From Bifidobacterium eulemuris (GTDB lineage Bacteria; Actinomycetota; Actinomycetes; Actinomycetales; Bifidobacteriaceae): DNA of 64,000 nt. Shown here in pieces: positions 46,340 to 54,595 of this stretch. The position numbers were made by a program, and so were the translations under genes. The DNA lies in contig NZ_CP062938.1 in NCBI RefSeq assembly GCF_014898155.1, positions 124,001-188,000 of the forward strand. Reading direction: 5' to 3'. Position 1 is the first letter of the stretch. Each line of letters opens with the position of its first letter. The notes under the pieces are model-generated. The model did not search any database, was not told where the DNA came from, and saw nothing but the letters and a program-made list of their open reading frames with translations.

Positions 46340-47473
46340 TCAGTCTTCGGGCCAGACCTCGGCGGCGACGGACTGGACGAGGGCGATCTTGGCCCACTGC
46401 TGCTCCTCGGTGAGCTTGTTGCCCTCCTCCGTGGAGGCGAAACCGCACTGCGTGGACAGGCACAGACGCTCCAGCGGCACGTACTGGGCGGCTTCGGCGA
46501 TGCGCTCCTTGATCACGGCGGCGTCCTCCAGCTCGGGCTTCTTCGATGTGACCAGACCCAGCACCACGGTTTTGTCGTCGGCGACGTGCTTGAGCGGCTC
46601 GAAGCCGCCGGAGCGCGCGTCGTCGAACTCCAGATAGAAGGCCGTCACATCCTCATCCGCGAACAGGTACGGCGCGATCGGATCATAGCCGCCCTCGAAC
46701 GCGTAGGTGGAGTGGTAGTTGCCGCGGCACACATGCGTGGTGACCACCAGATCTTCGGGCTTGCCAGCGATGGCGGCGTTGTTGAGCTCCACGCCCAGAC
46801 GGCTCACCTGCTCGATATCCACGGCGCTCATGCCGGTTTTGGACACGAAATCGGTGTCGCAGTAGATGCCCCACGTGCAATCGTCGAACTGCACGTTGCG
46901 GCAACCGGCGGCATACAGGTCGGCCAGCACCTGCCGGTAGGCGGTGGCGATATCGGCCTTGAGCGCCTCGTCGTCGGGATAGGCGGCGCGCAAGGAGGCC
47001 ACCTGGCCTTCGGCGCGGTCGAGCGTGATCTCCGAATACAGCTGGATCGGCGCGGGAATCGTCTGGCGGGCCACCTGGCCGTCGTCCTCCAGCGCTTTGA
47101 CGAACTTGAAATGCTCGACGAAGGGGTGGTTCTCGCCGCCGATCCTGCCGGTCACCACGGCGGTGTCGGCGCGCGTCTCCTCGTCATGGAACATATAGCC
47201 CTGCTTGGCGGAGCGGCGCTCCACGCCCTGCAAACCCCACATGAAATCGAGATGCCAGTAGCTGCGGCGGAACTCGCCGTCGGTGATCACCTTCAGCCCG
47301 GCGGCCTTCTGCTTGGCGATCAGATCGGCGATCGCCCGGTCCTCGACCGCCCTGAGCGCGGCGGCATCGATTGCGCCCGCCTCGAAGTCGGCGCGGGCGG
47401 TTTTGAGTTCGGCCGGCCGCAGGTAGCTGCCGACCACATCGGCGCGGAACGGGGCGTTCTTCGCATAGGTCAT
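46340..47473 (-). CDS. MetE-like cobalamin-independent methionine synthase family protein
   Basis: A 377-residue protein corresponding to the C-terminal catalytic domain of MetE, as in YxjG/YxjH. APFRADVVGSYLRPAEL is the start, YRQVLADLYAAGCRNVQFDD the central strand, and the zinc ligands are in VTTHVCRGNYHSTY (His, Cys) and LSTQCGFAST (Cys). It lacks the N-terminal half, so the methyl donor may not be methyltetrahydropteroyl-triglutamate. It is expected to methylate homocysteine or a related thiol. AAAGGAA precedes the ATG at 47473. The leader on the minus strand has two hairpins. Confidence 0.88.
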   Translation of the reverse strand: MTYAKNAPFRADVVGSYLRPAELKTARADFEAGAIDAAALRAVEDRAIADLIAKQKAAGLKVITDGEFRRSYWHLDFMWGLQGVERRSAKQGYMFHDEETRADTAVVTGRIGGENHPFVEHFKFVKALEDDGQVARQTIPAPIQLYSEITLDRAEGQVASLRAAYPDDEALKADIATAYRQVLADLYAAGCRNVQFDDCTWGIYCDTDFVSKTGMSAVDIEQVSRLGVELNNAAIAGKPEDLVVTTHVCRGNYHSTYAFEGGYDPIAPYLFADEDVTAFYLEFDDARSGGFEPLKHVADDKTVVLGLVTSKKPELEDAAVIKERIAEAAQYVPLERLCLSTQCGFASTEEGNKLTEEQQWAKIALVQSVAAEVWPED

Positions 47474-47504
47474 GGGTGTGGTATTCCTTTCGTGTCTTCG
47501 CTCG

Positions 47505-47562
47505 TCGGACTCGCGGCACCGGGTGCCGCACGACGAAAACCATCCCACGATACGTGGGATGG
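47505..47562 (-). promoter_or_regulatory. Two hairpins in the leader of the MetE-like gene
   Basis: Read on the minus strand, CCATCCCACG, loop TAT, CGTGGGATGG is followed by TTTTCGTC, a terminator-like structure about 67 bases before the start codon. A second dyad GCGGCACC/GGTGCCGC (about 47513-47529) follows. This could be an attenuator. The rest of the 337-base gap to the uracil permease has no gene and carries that gene's promoter. Confidence 0.5.
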
Positions 47563-47810
47563 GGCGCGCATGTCCGGCGATGTCCGTATGCCGGCGTCAC
47601 GTGTCGCATTGGAGTATCGACTGGCAGGCGAACAACCGTTCCGACTGTTTGATGACGGGCCTGTAACCGGCTGGTGACACACGATGACGGCGGGGCGATT
47701 ACAATAACCAAGGAATATGCGGGCGGCCCCGCGCGCGGTCGGAGACGGCGATCCGGAACCGGGCCGCGCAGGGTGGCGCCCGCGCTCATACAAGAAGTGA
47801 GGAGACTCCA

Positions 47811-49100
47811 TTGTCCAACCTGTTCTCCTGGGCGCTGCACGGCGACGGCAAGACGCTCAAGCCGGGCGAGGTCGTCGAACCCGACGAGCGCCTGACTTGG
47901 GGCCGCACCATCGGCATCGGCGCGCAGCATGTGATCGCCATGTTCGGCGCGACCTTCCTCGTGCCGATCCTGACCGGCTTCGATCCGTCGACCACGCTGT
48001 TCTTCACGGCCATGTCGACCGCGCTGTTCCTGCTCATCAACAAGAACGTGCTGCCCAGCTACCTCGGCTCGTCGTTCGGCTTCATCGCCCCGATCACCGC
48101 CGTCACCACGGCGAACAAGGGCATCGCCGTGGCCAGCTTCGGCATCCTGGTCACAGGCCTGCTGCTCGCGCTCGTCGGCGTGCTCGTGCACTACGCCGGC
48201 GCCAAGTGGATCGACATCATCATGCCGCCGGTCGTCAACGGCGCCATCGTCGCCATCATCGGCTTCAACCTGGCCCCCAGCGTGTGGACCAACTTCCAGG
48301 CCGCGCCCGACACCGCGCTGGTGACCCTGCTGGCCGTGCTGCTCATCGCCGTGCTCTTCCGCGGACTGCTCGGACGACTCAACATCCTGCTCGGTGTGAT
48401 CGTCGGCTATATCTACGCCTGCATCCGCGGCCAGGTCGACTTCTCCGCCATCGGCGAGGCCGACTGGATCGGTCTGCCGCAGTTCCACCTGCCGCAGGTC
48501 GACTTCTCGATTCTGCCTATGTTCATCCCCGTGGTGCTTGTGCTCGTCGCCGAGAACGTCGGCCACGTCAAGTCCGTGGCCCAGATGACCGGCCGCGACT
48601 ACGACGGCCAGATGGGCACCGCCCTGTTCGCCGACGGCTTGGGCACCGCGATCGCCGGCTTCGGCGGCGGTTCCGGCACCACCACCTACGGCGAGAACAT
48701 CGGTGTGATGGCCGCGACCAAGGTGTATTCGACCGCCGCCTACTGGTGCGCGGCCGGCTTCGCCCTGCTGCTGAGCCTGTGCCCGAAGTTCGGCGCGATC
48801 ATCAACACGATCCCCTCCGGCGTGCTCGGCGGCGTGACCACGCTGCTCTACGGCATGATCGGCATGATCGGCGTGCGCATCTGGGTGGAGAACAAGGTCA
48901 ACTTCGACAAGCCTATCAACGTGATGACCGCGGCCATCGTGATGATCATCGGCATCGCCGACTTCACCTTCGCCATCCAGGGCGTCTCCTTCAACGGCAT
49001 CGCCCTCGGCACCATCGCCGTGCTCGTCGCCTACCACGGCCTCAAGGCCATCGGCAAGGCCACCGGCACCATCGACAAGGACGATCCCGACGTGAAGTGA
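47811..49100 (+). CDS. Uracil/xanthine permease (NCS2 family)
   Basis: A 429-residue transporter of the nucleobase-ascorbate family with about 14 helices. IGIGAQHVIAMFGATFLVPI is the N-terminal signature with QH, LPSYLGSSFGFIAPITAV follows, PVVLVLVAENVGHVKSVAQM holds the substrate Glu (AENVGH), and GGSGTTTYGENIGVMAATKV the second substrate motif. The uracil branch (UraA/PyrP) is likely. The start is TTG with GAGGAG upstream. It stands alone; a bidirectional terminator follows. Confidence 0.92.
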   Translation: MSNLFSWALHGDGKTLKPGEVVEPDERLTWGRTIGIGAQHVIAMFGATFLVPILTGFDPSTTLFFTAMSTALFLLINKNVLPSYLGSSFGFIAPITAVTTANKGIAVASFGILVTGLLLALVGVLVHYAGAKWIDIIMPPVVNGAIVAIIGFNLAPSVWTNFQAAPDTALVTLLAVLLIAVLFRGLLGRLNILLGVIVGYIYACIRGQVDFSAIGEADWIGLPQFHLPQVDFSILPMFIPVVLVLVAENVGHVKSVAQMTGRDYDGQMGTALFADGLGTAIAGFGGGSGTTTYGENIGVMAATKVYSTAAYWCAAGFALLLSLCPKFGAIINTIPSGVLGGVTTLLYGMIGMIGVRIWVENKVNFDKPINVMTAAIVMIIGIADFTFAIQGVSFNGIALGTIAVLVAYHGLKAIGKATGTIDKDDPDVK

Positions 49101-49122
49101 TCGGTCGTCCGTTTTTATATGA

Positions 49123-49161
49123 CGAAGCCCACGCCGCGCGTTCCAGCGGGCGTGGGCTTCG
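49123..49161. terminator. Bidirectional terminator
   Basis: Arms CGAAGCCCACGCC (49123-49135) and GGCGTGGGCTTCG (49149-49161) lie between the convergent permease and hexuloisomerase genes. Confidence 0.85.
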
Positions 49162-49182
49162 TCGTGTCGGCGGCGGGCCGGG

Positions 49183-49749
49183 CTACTCGAGGTTCGCGTG
49201 GAACTCCCACAGCGAATCGAGATCGATGTGCCTCTCCCGCACCATGGACATGGCGATGGCGTCTCCGACCAACAGCAGCGACTGCTCGAACAGGCTGGTC
49301 ATCGGCTGCTCGCTCGGCTTGGTGCCCGATCCCGGCTTGCCCGCGGCGGGCACATGCACGAACAGATCGGTGTACGGCGTCATCGGGCATTCCTCCACGA
49401 TGCCGATGCGTGCCACCTTGGCGCCGTACTGCTTCGCCTTGCCTGCGATGAACAGGGGGAAGCCGGTTTTTCCGGAGCCCGAGCCGACGATGAGCAGGTC
49501 CCGGTCGCAGATGGCCGGCTCGGTGATCTGTCCCACCATCACGGTGTCGATGCCCAGATGCGCGAGGCGCTTGGCGATGGCCTCCAAAGCCAGCTGCACG
49601 CGGCCCACGCCGACGAAGAACACCTTGCGCGCGTCGGTGATCATGCCGACCAGCTGGTCGATCTGGTTTTCGTCGACGTTGGCGAGTACGTCGGACAGTT
49701 CATTGACGATGATGCGTTCGCATTCGCGGAATGAGGTCGTTGCGGTCAT
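49183..49749 (-). CDS. 6-phospho-3-hexuloisomerase-like SIS protein
   Basis: A 188-residue single SIS-domain protein matching HxlB: KVFFVGVGRVQLALEAIAKR, DTVMVGQITEPAICDRDLLI, VGSGSGKTGFPLFIAGKAKQ. HxlB converts D-arabino-3-hexulose 6-phosphate and fructose 6-phosphate. No 3-hexulose-6-phosphate synthase gene (HxlA) is adjacent; instead an AlsE-like epimerase gene precedes it by 34 bases. It is part of a sugar cluster under a DeoR regulator and so probably handles a rare phosphohexulose rather than formaldehyde. Confidence 0.85.
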   Translation of the reverse strand: MTATTSFRECERIIVNELSDVLANVDENQIDQLVGMITDARKVFFVGVGRVQLALEAIAKRLAHLGIDTVMVGQITEPAICDRDLLIVGSGSGKTGFPLFIAGKAKQYGAKVARIGIVEECPMTPYTDLFVHVPAAGKPGSGTKPSEQPMTSLFEQSLLLVGDAIAMSMVRERHIDLDSLWEFHANLE

Positions 49750-49783
49750 GATATGCGTTCCTTTCTTACGGTGGCGTGCGTGC

Positions 49784-50494
49784 TTAGCGGTTGTTGGCGG
49801 TTTTCTCGCCGGTGGCCTGCTCGTAGGCGTCCAGCGTCATTGCCCAGGCCTTGCGGATGTCGGGATCGCGTTTGAAGATGCCGGTGTTGCCGAGCACGAA
49901 GGTGTCCGCTCCGGCCTCGCGCATGGTTTTGAAGTTCTTCTCGTTGCACGAGCCGTCGATCTGGATCTCGTAGTTCAGTCCGTGTTCGTCGCGGAACCGC
50001 GCCAACTCTTCGATCTTGCGCAGGGTTTCGGGGATGAGCGGCTCGCCGCTGTATCCGATCTCCACGGTCATCACGGTGACGAGGTCCACGCGTTCCAGCA
50101 GCATCTCGCATTCGGCGAAGGAGGTCAGCGGGTTCACGGCGATGCCTGCGCCGCATCCGTTCTCGCGGATGATGCGCAGGGTGCGGAAGGCGTGCGCGCC
50201 GAGCGATTCGACGTGCGGGGTGAGCATGGTCGCGCCGGCGGCCACCAGCTGGTCGATCCAATGGTCGGGGTCGGTGACCATCATATGCACCTCGTTGCGC
50301 AGGGTGCTCAGGGGCAGGATCTGCTCGATCCAGGAGGTGCACAAGCCCATGCTGGGGGAGAAGTGCCCATCCATGATGTCGACGTGGTAGGTGTCGGCCA
50401 CGGTGTTGAGGTATTCGACCTGCGGGGCCGGGTTGCGGAAGTCGGAGCAGTACAGGGAGATGGCGAAATGGGGTTCGGGGAATGGGGCCGTCAT
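49784..50494 (-). CDS. Ribulose-phosphate 3-epimerase family, D-allulose-6-phosphate 3-epimerase-like
   Basis: A 236-residue TIM-barrel epimerase. ADTYHVDIMDGHFSPSMGLC carries the metal His and Asp, NEVHMMVTDPDHWIDQLVAA the next His, VMTVEIGYSGEPLIPETLRK and YEIQIDGSCNEKNFKTMREA the phosphate loops. IDGSCN and the GL.YEI pattern are those of AlsE (allulose 6-phosphate epimerase) rather than Rpe. It would yield fructose 6-phosphate, which enters the bifid shunt. AAGGAA precedes ATG 50494. It is probably co-transcribed with the DeoR gene upstream and hxlB downstream. Confidence 0.85.
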   Translation of the reverse strand: MTAPFPEPHFAISLYCSDFRNPAPQVEYLNTVADTYHVDIMDGHFSPSMGLCTSWIEQILPLSTLRNEVHMMVTDPDHWIDQLVAAGATMLTPHVESLGAHAFRTLRIIRENGCGAGIAVNPLTSFAECEMLLERVDLVTVMTVEIGYSGEPLIPETLRKIEELARFRDEHGLNYEIQIDGSCNEKNFKTMREAGADTFVLGNTGIFKRDPDIRKAWAMTLDAYEQATGEKTANNR

Positions 50495-50600
50495 TGGAGT
50501 TCCTTGTCTGGTAAAAGGGTGCGTTGGGCCAAGGGTGCGGCGGATCCGTGTCTCGCCCACCCCGGTCGGGTCGTGTGATGCGGTGTGGTTGCGCGCCGAA

Positions 50601-51359
50601 TTACTGCTGGGTGACGCGCACGGCGACGCCCATGGCGGTGAGCGCGTCCACGCAGTCGGGCGTGCCTTCCGTCACGATGACGTCCAGCGCGTCGCATTCG
50701 GCGATGCGGTAGGTGGAGATGTGCCTGAATTTCTCCGGTGTGATGAGGCTCATGACCTTGGCGCCGGCCTTGATGATCACGCGCTTGGTCTCGGCCGACT
50801 CCATATATGGCGTGGTGATGCCGTGCTCGGGGTCGATGGATGAGACGCCGAGCAGCACCAGATCGCAGTGCAGCTGCTGCAGCACGGTGAGCGCCGCGGA
50901 GCCGATGGTCTCCTTGGACTTATGGTGCACGATGCCGGGCAGCATATTGACCTCGATATGGTCGTAGTCCGACAGCCACAGCGCCACGGCCGGACTGTTG
51001 GTGATCACCGTGCCCTCCCAATCCCGGGGGAACGCCTGCGCCGCCAGATAGTTCGTGGAGCCGCCGTCGATGAAGATCACGCGGTTTTCGCAGATCTCGC
51101 CCATCGCGGTCTGCGCGAGGCGCTTTTTGACGTCCACTCCGAGGTCGACGCGGTTCTCGAACCGGCTGAGCTCGGTGTCGGGTTTGATCGCTCCGCCGTG
51201 CACGCGCTGCACGGCGCCGATCTCATCGAGTTCCTGCAGATCCTTGCGTAGGGTGGCCTCCGTCACGCCGAGCTCCTTGGCGTAGTCGGCGACGACGATG
51301 CGGCCGTTGGCTTCGAGGTACTTGAGGATCAGTTCCTGTCGTTCGGCCTTCATCATCAT
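50601..51359 (-). CDS. DeoR/GlpR-family regulator of the sugar cluster
   Basis: A 252-residue regulator. The N-terminal helix-turn-helix is RQELILKYLEANGRIVVADY and GVTEATLRKDLQELDEIGAV, followed by QRVHGGAI, the family signature. The sugar-phosphate sensor has ENRVIFIDGGSTNYLAAQAF and CDLVLLGVSSIDPEHGITTP. AAAGGAGG precedes ATG 51359. It lies between two divergent sugar operons, and CGAAA repeats in the intergenic region are its likely binding sites. Such proteins are repressors released by a phosphorylated sugar. Confidence 0.92.
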   Translation of the reverse strand: MMMKAERQELILKYLEANGRIVVADYAKELGVTEATLRKDLQELDEIGAVQRVHGGAIKPDTELSRFENRVDLGVDVKKRLAQTAMGEICENRVIFIDGGSTNYLAAQAFPRDWEGTVITNSPAVALWLSDYDHIEVNMLPGIVHHKSKETIGSAALTVLQQLHCDLVLLGVSSIDPEHGITTPYMESAETKRVIIKAGAKVMSLITPEKFRHISTYRIAECDALDVIVTEGTPDCVDALTAMGVAVRVTQQ

Positions 51360-51420
51360 ATGCCTCCTTTGGCTGGCGTCGCGGTGTTGCTGGGTCGCTG
51401 GGTTCATCATACCAAGAGAT

Positions 51421-51551
51421 TTTCGTTTTTTATCGTTTATGGAGAAATATTCATTTCAAAACCTTTCGTTTTGTGTTGACAACTATCGTAACCTTGTGTT
51501 ATAACTTTGTCAACAAGCAAAACGAAACAAATCGAAACTAAAACGAAATGG
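51421..51551. promoter_or_regulatory. Promoter and phased CGAAA operators of the sugar regulon
   Basis: For the plus strand, TTGACA (51476-51481), 18 bases, and TATAAC (51500-51505, with TG one base upstream) form a strong promoter. An inverted repeat GTTGACAA/TTGTCAAC (51475-51482, 51507-51514) encloses it. Downstream, CGAAA recurs at 51523, 51533 and 51544, about one helical turn apart. TTTCG copies in the opposite orientation lie at 51421 and 51464, toward the DeoR gene. The rest of 51360-51672 has no gene. Confidence 0.7.
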
Positions 51552-51672
51552 TTCGGAATGCTTGGCTGTCGCGCCGATACGGCGACGTGTTATGGCGCGG
51601 CACCGACCCCAATAACCGATAATGAAACAAAGACGTCAACGCCCGACGTTCGAATAAGAAAGGCACGCCACC

Positions 51673-52359
51673 ATGAAGCGCTCCGAAATCAACGCCACCA
51701 TCAAGCAGTTCGAAGAGTTGCTCGACAAGTACCACTTCCGCATTCCGCCGTATCTGAGCTTCACCCCCGAGGAGTGGGCCGGAAAGGACCATGAATGGGA
51801 TGAGGTGCGCGACAACATGCTCGGCTGGGACATCACCGACTACGGCGAAGGGGACTTCGAACACAAGGGTCTGGCGCTCATCACATTGCGCAACGGCAAT
51901 GTGAAGGACGACAAGTACACCAAGGTCTACGCCGAGAAGATCATGATGAGCATGCCCGGCCAGCTCTCCCCGATGCATTTCCACTGGAACAAGATGGAGG
52001 ACATCATCGTGCGCGGCGGCGGCACCGCGGTGTTCCATCTGTACAACGCCGACCCCGAAACCGAGGAGCGTCTCGACACCCCGGTGCTGGTGTGCCGCGA
52101 CGGCCGACGCTACTACGTGCCCGCCGGCGAGGACATCGAGCTCAACGAGGGCGAGTCGCTGACCTTCTACCCGTACACCTACCACGAGTACTACATCAAG
52201 GAGGACTCCGTGCCCACACTGGTGGGCGAGGTGTCGATGTGCAACGACGACAACATCGACAATCGTTTCTACGAGCCCGTCGGCCGCTTCCCCGAAATCG
52301 AGGAGGACGAGCCCGCCTACCGCCTGCTGTGCAACGAGTATCCCGCGGTCAAGGAATGA
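51673..52359 (+). CDS. D-lyxose (D-mannose) ketol-isomerase
   Basis: A 228-residue cupin of the D-lyxose isomerase family. The metal ligands are visible as SPMHFHWNKMEDIIVRGGG (His, His, Glu) and YPYTYHEYYIKED (His). The conserved opening RSEINATIKQFEELLDKYHF matches the family. Known activities are D-lyxose to D-xylulose and D-mannose to D-fructose. It is the first gene of an operon with a PfkB kinase, an aldose epimerase-like protein and a sugar symporter, under the promoter at 51476. Confidence 0.9.
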   Translation: MKRSEINATIKQFEELLDKYHFRIPPYLSFTPEEWAGKDHEWDEVRDNMLGWDITDYGEGDFEHKGLALITLRNGNVKDDKYTKVYAEKIMMSMPGQLSPMHFHWNKMEDIIVRGGGTAVFHLYNADPETEERLDTPVLVCRDGRRYYVPAGEDIELNEGESLTFYPYTYHEYYIKEDSVPTLVGEVSMCNDDNIDNRFYEPVGRFPEIEEDEPAYRLLCNEYPAVKE

Positions 52360-52483
52360 CCCGGCCCGTAGCCTAGGCCATCGCGCACCCATCATCCGGC
52401 AAGGGGAGCGGCCGACACATGACGCGCCGCTCCCTTGGCCCCGCATACCCAAAACCCATCATCTTCCAAGGAATGTCTTCATC

Positions 52484-53389
52484 ATGACCAACTCATCACC
52501 CGCAACCGTGGTCACCATCGGCGAACTGCTGTGGGATATGCTGCCCGATGGCAAGAAGCCGGGCGGCGCACCCGCCAATTTCGTCTACCATGCCGCGCAC
52601 AACGGCGTCGAAGCCACGGCCGTCACCGCGGTCGGAGACGACGAGCTCGGCCGCGAACTCGTCTCCGTGCTGTCCGAGGGCGGCGTCAACGTCGTCGCGC
52701 AAGTCAACGAGTATCCCACCGGCATCACCTCCGTCAGCCTCGACGCTGACGGCGTGCCCTCCTATGACGTCGTGCGCGGCGTCGCCTGGGACCATATCGC
52801 ATTCACCGACGAGGTGAAGGAACTCGTCTCCCACGCCGACGCGATCTGCTACGGAACCATCGCCGCGCGCGAGGCATGGGGCACGAGGGACGCCATCTAC
52901 GCGATGATCGACGCCGCGCGCGACGACGCGGTGCGGTTCTTCGACATCAACATCCGCTCCGGATTCGTGAACAAAGAGGTCATCACCCGATTCATGGAAG
53001 GCGCGACCATCCTCAAAATCAACGACGAGGAACTGCCCGTCGTGGCCAATCTGTTCGGCATCGACGCGCCGGGCGAGTCGATCGCTTCGCAGCAGAACGT
53101 CATGCGCGTACTGGCCGAGCAGTTCGACCTCGATGTGGTGATTCTGACGGCGGGCGGCGACTACAGCATCGTGATGGGCCGCGACGAGATATCCATCCTG
53201 CCCACGCCGAAAGTCGACGTCGCCGACACCGTCGGCGCCGGCGATTCCTTCTCCGGCGCGTTTCTCGCCTACCTGCTGCGGGGATACGACCTTGCCGCGG
53301 CGCACCGCCGCGCCGTCGAGGTCTCCGCGTTCGTCTGCACCCAGTCGGGCGCATGGCCCCAGTATCCCGACGAATTGGAGGAGGCGTGA
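52484..53389 (+). CDS. PfkB-family carbohydrate kinase, fructokinase-like
   Basis: A 301-residue sugar kinase. VTIGELLWDMLPDGKKPGGA and PANFVYHAAHNGVEATAVTA form the N-terminal PfkB signature region; VDVADTVGAGDSFSGAFLAY is the second signature with the catalytic Asp. The sequence is closest to bacterial fructokinases. It should phosphorylate the ketose made by the preceding isomerase. A hairpin of about 12 bp (52400-52438) lies between the two genes and may tune their ratio. The stop is two bases before the next start. Confidence 0.88.
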   Translation: MTNSSPATVVTIGELLWDMLPDGKKPGGAPANFVYHAAHNGVEATAVTAVGDDELGRELVSVLSEGGVNVVAQVNEYPTGITSVSLDADGVPSYDVVRGVAWDHIAFTDEVKELVSHADAICYGTIAAREAWGTRDAIYAMIDAARDDAVRFFDINIRSGFVNKEVITRFMEGATILKINDEELPVVANLFGIDAPGESIASQQNVMRVLAEQFDLDVVILTAGGDYSIVMGRDEISILPTPKVDVADTVGAGDSFSGAFLAYLLRGYDLAAAHRRAVEVSAFVCTQSGAWPQYPDELEEA

Positions 53390-53391
53390 TC

Positions 53392-54537
53392 ATGACGGGC
53401 ATCAACGCGGAACATATGGACCCGCATGCCAACGTCGGCGAAGCCGCCGCGGGCGTAGCGTTCGATAACGCAACACGCTCGGATGCGCTCGCCCACATGG
53501 GCAGCATGCAGCAGGCCGCCTACGTCCGCCCGATCACCTATCGGGAGGGGCGCGCGCACGGACTCGATGCCATCGAAGTGAAGAACGGGCCGTTGAGGTT
53601 CGTTTCCATGGCCGACAAGGCGCTCGACGTGAGCGAGTTCGAATACCGGGGCGAGAATCTCACATTCCTGTCCAAACCGGGGCTCAACGGCCGCAACCAG
53701 TTCGACACGCACGGCCAGGAGGCGCTGCGTTCGATTATGGGCGGACTGTTCTTCACCTGCGGGTTCGAGAACATCTGCGGGCCGTATTCGACGCCTGAGG
53801 ATTCGCGGTATCCGGCCGGCGACTATCCGATGCATGGCCGCGTGCGCACCACTCCGGCCGAGCATGTGCGCGCCGACGCCCGCTGGGAGGGCGGCGACTA
53901 CGTGCTCGAGGTCTCGGGCGAGATGCGCGAGGCGGAACTGTTCGGAGAGAACCTCGTATTGCGCCGCACGATCCGCACGACATACGGCGAGCCGTCGATC
54001 ATCGTGGAGGACGAGGTATCCAACGAATCGTTCCGCGACGAGCCGCTGATGTGGATGTACCACTGCAACTTCGGCTGGCCTCTGCTGGCGGAAGGCGCCG
54101 AGGTCGTCATCCCGAGCCGCGCCGCCACGCCCCGCGACGAGACCACCGCCGCCGACGCGACCGCATGGAACGAGATCGGTGCTCCGGAGGCGAACAAGCC
54201 CGAAAGCGTGTACATCCACGAACTCGCCGCCGACGAATCAGGACGCAGCTTCGCGGCCGTCGTCAACCGCGGGCTGGGGCTTGGCGTCGTCATCGATTTC
54301 TCTGTGGAGGACTTCCCCCATTTCATGGAATGGAAATCCATGGCCTCGGGCGACTATGTGGTCGGACTCGAACCCTCGAACTCCAAGGTGTACGGACGCG
54401 GCTGGCATGAGGAGCGCGGCGATCTGCCTATGATCGCGGCCCAGAGCTCGCAGCGCAAGACGCTCGCCTTCACCGTCGTCGAAGGTCGGGACGCCATCGA
54501 TGCCCTCATCGCGCGACGCGACGCCATGTTGGCCTGA
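53392..54537 (+). CDS. DUF4432 family aldose 1-epimerase-like protein
   Basis: A 381-residue galactose-mutarotase-like protein. RFVSMADKALDVSEFEYRGE, GLFFTCGFENICGPYSTPED, YPMHGRVRTTPAEHV and LMWMYHCNFGWPLL are typical of DUF4432, with the His and Glu/Asp of the epimerase site. It probably interconverts sugar anomers or a related form for the isomerase. The start at 53392 follows GGAGGAGG; the long frame beginning at 52876 overlaps the kinase gene in another frame and is not real. Confidence 0.88.
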   Translation: MTGINAEHMDPHANVGEAAAGVAFDNATRSDALAHMGSMQQAAYVRPITYREGRAHGLDAIEVKNGPLRFVSMADKALDVSEFEYRGENLTFLSKPGLNGRNQFDTHGQEALRSIMGGLFFTCGFENICGPYSTPEDSRYPAGDYPMHGRVRTTPAEHVRADARWEGGDYVLEVSGEMREAELFGENLVLRRTIRTTYGEPSIIVEDEVSNESFRDEPLMWMYHCNFGWPLLAEGAEVVIPSRAATPRDETTAADATAWNEIGAPEANKPESVYIHELAADESGRSFAAVVNRGLGLGVVIDFSVEDFPHFMEWKSMASGDYVVGLEPSNSKVYGRGWHEERGDLPMIAAQSSQRKTLAFTVVEGRDAIDALIARRDAMLA

Positions 54538-54595
54538 CATCGCCGACCGTTTCCCTCCATTTTCAAAAACATCTTTCAACGAAGAAGGAACAACC

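Noticed and set aside
47184..49037. 617-residue minus-strand frame opposite the uracil permease
   Set aside because: Asp/His/Gly-rich antisense translation with no start signal.
47897..50578. 893-residue plus-strand frame over the permease, hxlB and epimerase genes
   Set aside because: It overlaps three well-supported genes in other frames; its length reflects high GC content.
52876..53391. Long N-terminal extension of the DUF4432 protein
   Set aside because: It overlaps the PfkB kinase gene in another frame; GGAGGAGG and the homologous start lie at 53392.
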